A DNA stretch of 22,811 bases from DASZHJ01 sp035581425 (GTDB lineage: Bacteria; Pseudomonadota; Alphaproteobacteria; ATCC43930; CGMCC-115725): the NCBI GenBank assembly GCA_035581425.1, contig DATJVP010000045.1:1-22811 (forward strand). The letters are read 5' to 3'. Under the pieces are notes generated by a model, which was not told where the DNA came from, did not search any database, and saw only the letters and a program-made list of their open reading frames with translations. Positions 1-7,275 of this stretch are shown piece by piece. The first letter of the stretch is position 1. Each line of letters begins with the position of its first letter. The position numbers and the translations under genes were made by a program.

Positions 1-2
1 TC

Positions 3-317
3 GCGGATGCCGAGCGCTTCGCGAGCGGTCAATTCGACCGCCTCGACGCGAACCGCGACGGCATCGTCGATCACGGCGAGTTCACCGCTTCGGCCAAGCG
101 CTCCCTCGATCGCGCCAAGCCCGAGCGCAAGCGCACGGCGCAGCGCGCTCTCGACCGGCGCGAGACGCTCTTCCACACCCTCGACCAGCACGAGGATGGC
201 AAGATCACCAAGGAGGAATTCCTCTCGGCGACGCGCGCGCATTTCATGGAGATCGACACCCGCAAGACCGGCAAAATTAACTCCGCCGACCTCCGCACCG
301 CTCGCCACGGCCTATAG
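3..317 (+). CDS. EF-hand calcium-binding protein, C-terminal part (5' end outside window)
   Basis: The reading frame enters from the left edge and stops at TAG 315-317, giving 104 visible residues without a start codon. The first EF-hand loop is near perfect: D15, N17, D19, G20, V22, D23 and E26 of the fragment occupy the calcium-ligand and glycine positions of the 12-residue loop. A second hand around LDQHEDGKITKEEF keeps D, D, G, I and the final E but has His at ligand position 3. A third, around IDTRKTGKINSADL, is degenerate, with Thr at position 5 and Asp at 12. The segment between hands is rich in Arg, Lys and Ala. Proteins of this kind in alphaproteobacteria are usually small secreted or periplasmic calcium binders, but the N-terminus that would show a signal peptide is missing. 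The role is unknown. Confidence 0.8.
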   Translation, partial: ADAERFASGQFDRLDANRDGIVDHGEFTASAKRSLDRAKPERKRTAQRALDRRETLFHTLDQHEDGKITKEEFLSATRAHFMEIDTRKTGKINSADLRTARHGL

Positions 318-339
318 CGGGAAAGATGCCCCTTGTATT

Positions 340-395
340 CCCTCTCCCGCGCCTCGCGCGGGAGAGGGGTGGGGCCCGTTGCGAAGCGACGGGGT
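340..395. repeat. REP-like intergenic palindrome (copy A)
   Basis: A perfect 12-bp inverted repeat, CCCTCTCCCGCG (340-351) and CGCGGGAGAGGG (357-368), encloses a 5-base loop. It is followed by GTGGGGCCC and a smaller hairpin, GTTGC-GAA-GCGAC, then GGGGTGGTGA. This composition (CCCTCTCCC, GGGAGAGGG, GGGGTG) is typical of dispersed palindromic repeats between genes of GC-rich proteobacteria. It lies just after the EF-hand gene and could end its transcript, but there is no T run. A related element lies near 10393-10438. Number and spread in the genome cannot be seen from here. Confidence 0.6.
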
Positions 396-474
396 GGTGA
401 AGGTATCGCCGGCCTTTTGCGCTTGCGGCGCCGCATGCTACCTCTGATACCGCAGAGTTCATGCGCGAGGGGAC

Positions 475-1509
475 ATGGGCGCCGATAGTTACCGCACGCT
501 TGACATGCACACCGCGGGCGAGCCCGTGCGGATCGTGACCGAGGGCTATCCCGCGATCCCCGGCGACACGATCCTGGAAAAGCGCCGCTACGTCCGTGCC
601 AATCTCGACCACATCCGCCGCCGCCTGATGCTGGAGCCGCGCGGGCATCAGGACATGTACGGCGTAATCCCCGTCGCACCCGGCGATCCCGAAGCCGATC
701 TCGCGGTGCTCTTCATGCACAATTCCGGCTACAGCACCATGTGCGGCCACGCCACCATCGCGATCGGCCGCTGGGCGGTGGAGCACGGGCTGGTGCCGAG
801 ACACGTGCCGCTGACGCGTTTCAACCTCGAATGCCCCTGCGGCGTCGTGCGCGTCACCGTCGAGACGAGTGAGCGCGGCACCGGCGAGGTAACCTTCGAG
901 AGCGTCCCAGCCTTCGCGGCACAGGTCGATCTCTCGGTGGAGACGCAATCCTTCGGCCGCATCGGACTCGACATCGCCTTCGGCGGCGCCTTCTACGCAA
1001 TGCTCCCAGCCTCGCGCCTGAAGCTCTCGATGCTGGAGACGCCGGTCGAACGGCTGATCGCGGCCGCGCGCGAGATTACGTCGGCGACCCGCGCGCAGAC
1101 CGTGCTGGAGCATCCGGAAGCGCCAGATCTTGCCTTCCTCTACGGCACGATCCTCACAGACGAGGCGGAGCCCGACTCGCCGGAGCCCTCGCTCAATCTC
1201 TGCATCTTCGGCGAGGGCCAGGTGGACCGGAGCCCGACGGGAAGCGGTGTCACCGCGCGGCTCGCGCTCGACCATGCGCGCGGCCGGCTCCCGATCGGTG
1301 CCAAGCGCGTCTTCCGAGGCCTCACCGGCGAGCCCTTCTCGGGCGAGCTCCTGCGCGAGGCGCGTGCCGGGAGCCGCGCGGCGATCATCGCTCGCGTGGG
1401 CGGGCGCTCCTATTACTCCGGCACTTCAACCTTCACCGTCGAGGCCTTGGATCCGCTCCGCGACGGTTTTCCGATGCCGCGGAGCCTCGCGGAAATCGCA
1501 CGGAAATGA
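475..1509 (+). CDS. trans-3-hydroxy-L-proline dehydratase (proline racemase family)
   Basis: This 344-residue protein belongs to the proline racemase/epimerase superfamily, as shown by DMHTAGEPVRIV near the N-terminus, GYSTMCGH with the first catalytic Cys at residue 90, and DIAFGGAFYA mid-protein. The second catalytic site, normally Cys in SPCGTG, reads SPTGSG with Thr255. In this family Cys plus Thr is the signature of trans-3-hydroxy-L-proline dehydratase, which removes water to give delta-1-pyrroline-2-carboxylate, rather than of a racemase with two Cys. The segment RRLMLEPRGHQDMYG also resembles the human L3HYPDH enzyme. ATG 475 is preceded by GAGGGG at very short spacing (467-472). The stop overlaps the putA start as ATGA, so translation is probably coupled. 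A pyrroline-2-carboxylate reductase is not present in the window. Function is by family inference. Confidence 0.87.
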   Translation: MGADSYRTLDMHTAGEPVRIVTEGYPAIPGDTILEKRRYVRANLDHIRRRLMLEPRGHQDMYGVIPVAPGDPEADLAVLFMHNSGYSTMCGHATIAIGRWAVEHGLVPRHVPLTRFNLECPCGVVRVTVETSERGTGEVTFESVPAFAAQVDLSVETQSFGRIGLDIAFGGAFYAMLPASRLKLSMLETPVERLIAAAREITSATRAQTVLEHPEAPDLAFLYGTILTDEAEPDSPEPSLNLCIFGEGQVDRSPTGSGVTARLALDHARGRLPIGAKRVFRGLTGEPFSGELLREARAGSRAAIIARVGGRSYYSGTSTFTVEALDPLRDGFPMPRSLAEIARK

Positions 1510-4500
1510 GTTTCGTCTATAGCTCCTCGCCCCCGGAGCTGCGCGCGACGCTTGCGGCGCGCTATCGCGAGGACGAGACGACGGCGGTCGAGCGCATCCT
1601 CGCCGCGGCTGAGCTCTCCTCGGAGATGCGAGACCGCATCGCCGAGCGCGCGCGCGGCCTCGTCGTTGAGGTGAGGCGCCAGCGCCTCGGCAAGGGCGGG
1701 ATCGACGCCTTCCTGCATGAATACGCGCTCTCGTCCAAGGAAGGGATCGTGCTGATGTGCCTCGCCGAGGCGCTGCTGCGCATCCCCGACGCCGAGACCG
1801 TCGACCGCCTCATCCGTGACAAGCTCGCCAACGCCGATTGGGCACAGCATCTGGGACAATCGGACTCGCTCTTCGTCAATGCCTCGACCTGGGCGCTGAT
1901 GCTGACGGGGCGCCTCGTGCGCGCGGATGACGCGCAGCGCGACCTCGGCGGCGTGCTGCGGCGGCTGGTCGCGCGCTCGGGCGAGCCGGTGATCCGTCAG
2001 GCCGTGACGGCGGCGATGCGCATTCTCGGCCGGCAATTCGTGATGGGCCGCACCATCGCGGAAGCGCTGGAACGCGCCCGCGCGCCGGAGCGTCAGGGGT
2101 ATCGCCATTCCTACGACATGCTCGGCGAGGCCGCGCGCACCGCCGCCGATGCGAGACGCTACTTCGAGAGCTACGAGGCCGCGATATCGGCGCTGGGCGC
2201 GGAGGTGCGTGGCCGCGATGTCGCCGATGCGCCGGGGATCTCGGTGAAGCTCTCGGCGCTCCATCCCCGCTACGAGGAGACGCAGCATGAGAGGGCGATC
2301 CGGGAATTGACGCCGGTCCTGCTCGCGCTCGCGCAGCACGCCAAGCGTCAGGGCATCGGATTCACAGTCGATGCCGAGGAATCCGAGCGGCTCGATCTCT
2401 CGCTCGATCTGATCGAGGCGCTCGCACTCGATCCCTCGCTTGCGGGCTGGAATGGGTTCGGCCTTGCGGTGCAGGCCTATCAGAAGCGCGCACTTCCGCT
2501 CCTGGATTGGCTCGAGGAGCTCACGCGACGCGCGGGGCGGCGCCTCATGCTGCGCCTCGTCAAGGGAGCCTACTGGGACAGCGAGATCAAGCGCAGCCAG
2601 GAGCGTGGCCTCGAGGGCTATCCCGTCTACACCCGCAAGGTCGCGACGGACGTTTCTTATCTAGCCTGCGCCAAGCGCCTCCTGCACGCGCCCGAAGCCT
2701 TCTATCCGCAATTCGCAACGCACAACGCACACACGCTCGCGGCGGTGCTGGAGCTCGCGGGCGCACGGCGCGACTACGAGTTCCAGCGCCTCCACGGCAT
2801 GGGCGAGGCGCTTTACGAGCAGATCGTTGGCGCCGACAAGCTCGACCGTCCCTGCCGCGTCTATGCGCCTGTCGGGAGCCACGAGGATCTGCTGGCGTAT
2901 CTCGTGCGCCGTCTCCTGGAGAACGGAGCCAATACCTCCTTCGTCAATCGCATCGTCGACGACAAGGCGCCGATCGAGGAGATCATCGCCGATCCCGTGG
3001 CGCGGCTCCGACGCCTCCAGGAAAAGCCGCATCCGCGCATTCCGCTGCCGCGCGATCTCTACGGCATCGAGCGCCGAAACTCCCGTGGCTACGATCTCTG
3101 GAACCGTCGCGATCTGCGCGAGCTTGCGGAGGCGCTCGACTTGGCCTCGGCCAAAGGCTGGTCTGCAGCACCTCTCGTGGGAGGCGCGGCGCTCGCGGGG
3201 AGATCGCGCGAGGTCCGCGATCCCTCCGACCGCAACCGCGTCGTTGGCGCCGTGGTAGAGGCGACAGACGCCCAGGTCGATCAAACGCTCGCCCGCGCGG
3301 AGCGCGCGGCGCCCGATTGGGACGCGACACCCGCGGTGGAGCGCGCGGCAATCCTGGAGCGCGCGGCGCAGCGCCTAGAGGAGAGCCTCCCCGATCTCGT
3401 TGCACTCATCGTGCGCGAGGGTGGGCGCATCATTCCCGACGCCGTCTCGGAGGTTCGCGAGGCCGTCGATTTCTGCCGCTACTACGCCCAGCGCGCGCGC
3501 GCGGAATTCGCGACGCCGCGGCTGCTGCCGGGACCGACGGGTGAGCGCAATAGCCTGGAGCTGCACGGACGTGGCATCTTCGCCTGCATTAGCCCCTGGA
3601 ATTTTCCACTGGCGATCTTCACGGGGCAAATCGCGGCAGCGCTCGCCGCGGGAAACGCCGCAATCGCCAAGCCCGCGGAGCAGACGCCGCTCGTCGGAGC
3701 CGCGGCGGTGCGGCTGCTGCACGAGGCCGGCATTCCCGGCGATGTGCTGCATCTGCTGCCCGGCGACGGCAAGGTCGGCGCTAGGCTCACAGCGGATCCT
3801 CGCGTCGTCGGCATAGCCTTTACCGGCTCGACCGAGACCGCGCGTGCGATCAATCTCACCCTCGCGCAGCGGTCGGGGCCGCTCGCGACGCTCATCGCGG
3901 AGACCGGCGGGCAGAACGCGCTCGTCGTCGACAGCTCCGCGCTCCCGGAGCAGGTGGTGCAGGACGTGCTCACCTCGGCCTTCGACAGCGCGGGCCAGCG
4001 CTGCTCGGCGCTCCGTCTCCTTTGCCTCCAAGCCGACATCGCCGACCGCGTCATCACGATGCTGAAGGGCGCGATGGCGGAGCTCACGATTGGCGATCCC
4101 GCGCTGCTCTCGACCGACGTGGGTCCGGTCATCGACGAGGACGCCCGCGCAATGCTCGAGCGCCACGCCGAGCGCATGGGCCGCGAGGCGCGGCTCCTCT
4201 ACGAGTGTCCACTGCCGAAGGGGCTCGAGCACGGCCTCTATTTCGCGCCGCGCGCTTACGAGATCGACGGCGTCGGCGTCCTCGACCGCGAGGTCTTCGG
4301 CCCGATCCTGCACGTCGTCCGGTGGCACCGCGACCGGCTCGAGGAATTGCTCGCCGCGATCGATGCCACCGGCTATGGCCTCACGCTCGGCATCCACAGC
4401 CGAATCGACGAGACCGTGAGTATCGTCCATCGCCGCCTCCGGATCGGCAATACCTACGTCAATCGCAACATGATCGGCGCGGTCGTGGGAGTGCAGCCCT

Positions 4501-4652
4501 TTGGCGGCGAGCGTCTCTCCGGCACGGGTCCCAAGGCCGGCGGCCCGCACTATCTCCCGCGTTTCGCAGTGGAGCGCACGCTCTCGGTCGATACGACCGC
4601 CGCCGGCGGCAATGCGAGCCTGCTCTCGCTCGAGGAGGAAGCGCCGGATTGA
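1506..4652 (+). CDS. putA: bifunctional proline dehydrogenase / L-glutamate gamma-semialdehyde dehydrogenase PutA
   Basis: The 1048-residue protein carries out both steps of proline catabolism: FAD-dependent oxidation of proline to pyrroline-5-carboxylate, then NAD-dependent oxidation of the semialdehyde to glutamate. The N-terminal half is the PRODH barrel: VKGAYW at residues 352-357, FATHNAHTLAAV, and YAPVGSHEDLLAYL with LLENGANTSFVNR. The region from about 540 is the aldehyde dehydrogenase: ISPWNFPLAIFTGQ, general base Glu799 in AETGGQ, catalytic nucleophile Cys833 in SAGQRCSALR, then EVFGPILHVV. The length fits the short PutA class. There is no ribbon-helix-helix DNA-binding domain at the N-terminus, so it should not act as its own repressor as the E. 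coli protein does. The start is the ATGA shared with the dehydratase gene, which fits coupled expression. Confidence 0.96.
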   Translation: MSFVYSSSPPELRATLAARYREDETTAVERILAAAELSSEMRDRIAERARGLVVEVRRQRLGKGGIDAFLHEYALSSKEGIVLMCLAEALLRIPDAETVDRLIRDKLANADWAQHLGQSDSLFVNASTWALMLTGRLVRADDAQRDLGGVLRRLVARSGEPVIRQAVTAAMRILGRQFVMGRTIAEALERARAPERQGYRHSYDMLGEAARTAADARRYFESYEAAISALGAEVRGRDVADAPGISVKLSALHPRYEETQHERAIRELTPVLLALAQHAKRQGIGFTVDAEESERLDLSLDLIEALALDPSLAGWNGFGLAVQAYQKRALPLLDWLEELTRRAGRRLMLRLVKGAYWDSEIKRSQERGLEGYPVYTRKVATDVSYLACAKRLLHAPEAFYPQFATHNAHTLAAVLELAGARRDYEFQRLHGMGEALYEQIVGADKLDRPCRVYAPVGSHEDLLAYLVRRLLENGANTSFVNRIVDDKAPIEEIIADPVARLRRLQEKPHPRIPLPRDLYGIERRNSRGYDLWNRRDLRELAEALDLASAKGWSAAPLVGGAALAGRSREVRDPSDRNRVVGAVVEATDAQVDQTLARAERAAPDWDATPAVERAAILERAAQRLEESLPDLVALIVREGGRIIPDAVSEVREAVDFCRYYAQRARAEFATPRLLPGPTGERNSLELHGRGIFACISPWNFPLAIFTGQIAAALAAGNAAIAKPAEQTPLVGAAAVRLLHEAGIPGDVLHLLPGDGKVGARLTADPRVVGIAFTGSTETARAINLTLAQRSGPLATLIAETGGQNALVVDSSALPEQVVQDVLTSAFDSAGQRCSALRLLCLQADIADRVITMLKGAMAELTIGDPALLSTDVGPVIDEDARAMLERHAERMGREARLLYECPLPKGLEHGLYFAPRAYEIDGVGVLDREVFGPILHVVRWHRDRLEELLAAIDATGYGLTLGIHSRIDETVSIVHRRLRIGNTYVNRNMIGAVVGVQPFGGERLSGTGPKAGGPHYLPRFAVERTLSVDTTAAGGNASLLSLEEEAPD

Positions 4653-4664
4653 GAGCCCGGCACC

Positions 4665-5285
4665 TCAGCCCGCGAGCGTCGCACGCACGCCGTTGATTAC
4701 GTATTGCGCGGCGAGTGCCGCGAGCACGATGCCGAGGATGCGCGTCACCACATTGGCGCCGATGACGCCGAGGAAGCGCGCGACCACGGCGGCGGCGAGG
4801 AGCGACACCAGCGTCAGCGTCATCGTAACCGCCAGCGCCAAGAGCACCCATGCTTGCGCCGCGGTGGTCGGCGCGCCGCGCATCAAGAGCGTTATCGAGG
4901 TGAGGGCGCCGGGCCCCGCAATGAGCGGGATCGCCAGGGGAAAGACCGCGATGTTGTGGCTGTGCGCGGCCTCTTCCTCCTCGGGCCTCGTTGTGCCGCG
5001 GATGCCCGAGCGCAGCGCCAGCACCATGTCGGTCGCGACCAGAAAGAGCAGCAGCCCGCCGGAGATCTGGAACGCCGCCAGCGAGATCCCCAGGAGATCG
5101 AGGAGCGCGCGTCCCACGAAGGCAAAGAGAAGGAGGAGCCCCGAGGCGATCGCGGCGCCGCGCCAGGCGGTGCTGCGGCGATGGGCGGGCGCGATGTGAG
5201 CGGCGAGCGCCACGAACATCACCGAGGTTCCCAGGGGATCGACGATCACCAGCAGCGAGACAAGGTTGTAAACGAAGTCCTGCAT
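4665..5285 (-). CDS. MarC family integral membrane protein
   Basis: The 206-residue hydrophobic protein has about six membrane segments. MarC-family hallmarks are VIVDPLGT near the N-terminus, FQISGGLLLFLVA, FPLAIPLIAGPGALT in the middle, and a C-terminal LGIVLAALAAQYVINGV. An acidic cytoplasmic-type loop (EEEEAA) follows the third segment. The biochemical role of the family is unknown; the old link to multiple antibiotic resistance in E. coli was not supported. Its 3' end converges on putA with only 12 bases between stops. Its 5' end lies 35 bases behind the P450 gene on the same strand, so it may be the last gene of that operon, although no clear ribosome-binding site precedes the ATG at 5285. 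Confidence 0.9.
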   Translation of the reverse strand: MQDFVYNLVSLLVIVDPLGTSVMFVALAAHIAPAHRRSTAWRGAAIASGLLLLFAFVGRALLDLLGISLAAFQISGGLLLFLVATDMVLALRSGIRGTTRPEEEEAAHSHNIAVFPLAIPLIAGPGALTSITLLMRGAPTTAAQAWVLLALAVTMTLTLVSLLAAAVVARFLGVIGANVVTRILGIVLAALAAQYVINGVRATLAG

Positions 5286-5320
5286 GCGCCAACTTTAGCG
5301 GAAGGCGCGCGCGCCGTCGC

Positions 5321-6682
5321 TCAGGACCGTCGCTCGAGAATCATGCGCAAGCCGTGCCGCGGTCGGAGCGTGATGAGGCCCACGGGCTCGACGGGATGTC
5401 CCGGCGCGAGACGCAGGCGATAGCGCTGCGCCAGCGTCGCGAGGATGACGAGCGCCTCCGTCATTGCAAAGGCTGCACCGATGCAGATGCGGGGACCGCC
5501 GCCGAAGGGGATATAGGCGAAGCGGTGTCTCCCTGTCGCTCGCTCCGGCGCGAACCGCTCGGGGTCGAAAACGTCGGGCCGCTCCCAGAGCAGGCGGTGT
5601 CGGTGCAGCAGCCAAGGCACGATGAAGACGGTCGACCCCTTGCGCACCTTGCGGCCGGCGACCTTGTCTTCCGCGAGCGCCTGCCGCGAGATCGTGTGCG
5701 CGGGGGGGTAGAGGCGCATCGCCTCCTCAAAGACCATGCGCGTGTAGCGGAGCGACGCGATGTCCTCGAAGCGTGGAACGCGTCCACCAAGGACGCTCGC
5801 GAGCTCCGCGTGAACCTTGGCCTCCTCCCGGGGATGCTGCGAGAGCAGATACCAGGTCCAGGCGAGCCCCTGGGCGGTGGTCTCATGTCCCGCCATGAAG
5901 ATGGTGACGACCTGATCGCGGACCTCCTTGGCGCTCATGCCGAGGCCGGTCTCGCTGTCGCGAGCGGCGATGAGGCGCGCGAGCAGATCCCTGGGTTGCT
6001 CGCCATCCACGCTCTCCCGCCGGATCAGCCGCTCGATGAGCGCGTCGAATTCGCCGAAAATCTCTTGCCAACCCCGCGCGCGCCCACGTTGCCAGCGCTC
6101 CGGGACGCCCAGGAGGTCGAAGAGATTGGGCCGCACCTCCACCTGATAGCGCCCGACCGCCTGCTCGACCACGGCGCTCACACTCTCGGCGTCGGTCGAG
6201 AACATCGCGCGCGCGATGATCGCGAGCGTGAGCCGCATCATGTCGGCGGCGGCGTCGATTGTGGCGCCCTCGGGCAGGCGGCTCCAGCGCTCCGAGAGCG
6301 CCGCCGTCGCCTCCGTCATCGTCGGCACGTAGGCAACCAGGCTCCGATGGTCGAAAGCGGGCGCCATGATGCGCCGCTGGCGCCGCCAATCCTCGCCTTC
6401 ACTGGTGAGGAGTCCGCGGCCGAGGCCCGGCTCGAGGAGACGCCGCGCGATGCGGCTCTTGACGTAGTTGCCGGCGTTGTCGAGGAGGACGTGCTGCACG
6501 CCGGCGGGCGCGTTCACCACGAGATAGCGTTGCCAGAGGATGCGTCGCTCGAAGACCTCTCGCTCGAAGGCATGCTCGCCATAAGTCGCAACCGAGCTGT
6601 CGCGCACCGTGCGCAAGAATTGGAACAGCGGAAGCCGGCCTCGAAACCGCGGCGGCGCCGCGAGGGCGGGTGCCTCGGTCAC
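5321..6682 (-). CDS. cytochrome P450 monooxygenase
   Basis: The 453-residue protein has the full P450 signature set. The I-helix oxygen-activation motif AGHETT is at residues 264-269, the K-helix E320-A-M-R323 is followed by LYPPA, and the haem loop PFGGGPRICIGA places the axial thiolate at Cys400. There is no N-terminal membrane anchor, so it should be a soluble bacterial enzyme needing ferredoxin and reductase partners, none of which lies nearby. The start is GTG at 6682, and its GTGA overlaps the stop of the isomerase gene, so the two are probably co-translated. Neighbours (acyl-CoA synthetase, HCCA-isomerase-like protein) suggest oxidation of a lipid, terpenoid or aromatic acid. The substrate cannot be read from sequence. 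Confidence 0.96.
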   Translation of the reverse strand: MTEAPALAAPPRFRGRLPLFQFLRTVRDSSVATYGEHAFEREVFERRILWQRYLVVNAPAGVQHVLLDNAGNYVKSRIARRLLEPGLGRGLLTSEGEDWRRQRRIMAPAFDHRSLVAYVPTMTEATAALSERWSRLPEGATIDAAADMMRLTLAIIARAMFSTDAESVSAVVEQAVGRYQVEVRPNLFDLLGVPERWQRGRARGWQEIFGEFDALIERLIRRESVDGEQPRDLLARLIAARDSETGLGMSAKEVRDQVVTIFMAGHETTAQGLAWTWYLLSQHPREEAKVHAELASVLGGRVPRFEDIASLRYTRMVFEEAMRLYPPAHTISRQALAEDKVAGRKVRKGSTVFIVPWLLHRHRLLWERPDVFDPERFAPERATGRHRFAYIPFGGGPRICIGAAFAMTEALVILATLAQRYRLRLAPGHPVEPVGLITLRPRHGLRMILERRS

Positions 6683-7275
6683 GCCGAGAGCGCCCTTTCG
6701 AGGAAGTCGAGCCGGTCCTGACCCCAGAACGGCTCGTTCTTGTAGATGTAGAAGGGAGCGCCGAACACTTCGCGGTCGATCGCCTCGCGTGTCAGCGCGT
6801 CGTATCGCGAGGCGGTCTCGGGCTTGCGCGCCGCCGCCACCAACGCCGCGCCATCATGGCCTTGCTCGCGCGCGACCGCCGCGAGAACGTCGGGATCGGC
6901 GATGTTGCGCTCCTCGGCCCAGCAGGCGCGCATCAGCGCGTAGGAGATCGGCCCGGGCGCGCCGCCCGCGCGCTCGGTCGCGATAATGAGCTGGCAGGCG
7001 AGGTCGGAGGCGACGGGGAAGTATTTGGGCTCGACCGTCAACGGCACGTGCAGGAAACTCCGCCAGCGCTCGAGCTCGAACATGCGATAGGACTGCCGTT
7101 GCGGCGCGCGCTTGCCGACGGGCAAACCGCCGGAAGCCGGGAAGATCTTGCCGTAGTCTACTGGCTTATAGTGGACCTCGGCGCCCGCTTTCGCCGCGAT
7201 CTCTTCGAACCGCCGGTGACCGAGATAGGTCCAAGGCGAGGCGGGGGTGAAAAAATAGTCAACGGTCTTGCTCAT
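6679..7275 (-). CDS. 2-hydroxychromene-2-carboxylate isomerase family protein (DsbA/GST-kappa fold)
   Basis: This 198-residue protein opens with a thioredoxin-like strand, VDYFFTPASPWTYLG, where Ser13 and Pro14 occupy the site that is CxxC in DsbA and Ser in GST kappa and 2-hydroxychromene-2-carboxylate isomerase. It ends with VFGAPFYIYKNEPFWGQDRLDFLE, whose VFGxPxF/Y...FWGQDRL pattern is typical of this isomerase family. The characterised members act with glutathione in naphthalene degradation, but many relatives sit in unrelated oxidation clusters, so naphthalene use should not be assumed. No ring dioxygenase gene is nearby. The ATG at 7275 overlaps the acyl-CoA synthetase stop (ATGA), and its own TGA overlaps the P450 start (GTGA). 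It is the middle gene of a coupled trio. Confidence 0.9.
   Translation of the reverse strand: MSKTVDYFFTPASPWTYLGHRRFEEIAAKAGAEVHYKPVDYGKIFPASGGLPVGKRAPQRQSYRMFELERWRSFLHVPLTVEPKYFPVASDLACQLIIATERAGGAPGPISYALMRACWAEERNIADPDVLAAVAREQGHDGAALVAAARKPETASRYDALTREAIDREVFGAPFYIYKNEPFWGQDRLDFLERALSA

Noticed and set aside
277..1275. 332-codon minus-strand open frame opposite the hydroxyproline dehydratase
   Set aside because: No family features. The plus-strand gene explains the coding pattern.
4643..4661. Small hairpin GCCGG/CCGGC between the convergent putA and marC ends
   Set aside because: Only five pairs with a nine-base loop and no T run on either strand. Too weak to call a terminator.
4991..6721. 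576-codon plus-strand open frame opposite the P450 and marC genes
   Set aside because: It is antisense to two genes with full sets of family motifs, its product is low-complexity and Arg/Glu-rich, and long antisense frames are expected at this GC content.
6679..7275. Naphthalene degradation pathway based on the HCCA isomerase-like gene
   Set aside because: No ring-hydroxylating dioxygenase, extradiol dioxygenase or hydratase-aldolase is present. The family is often found outside aromatic degradation.
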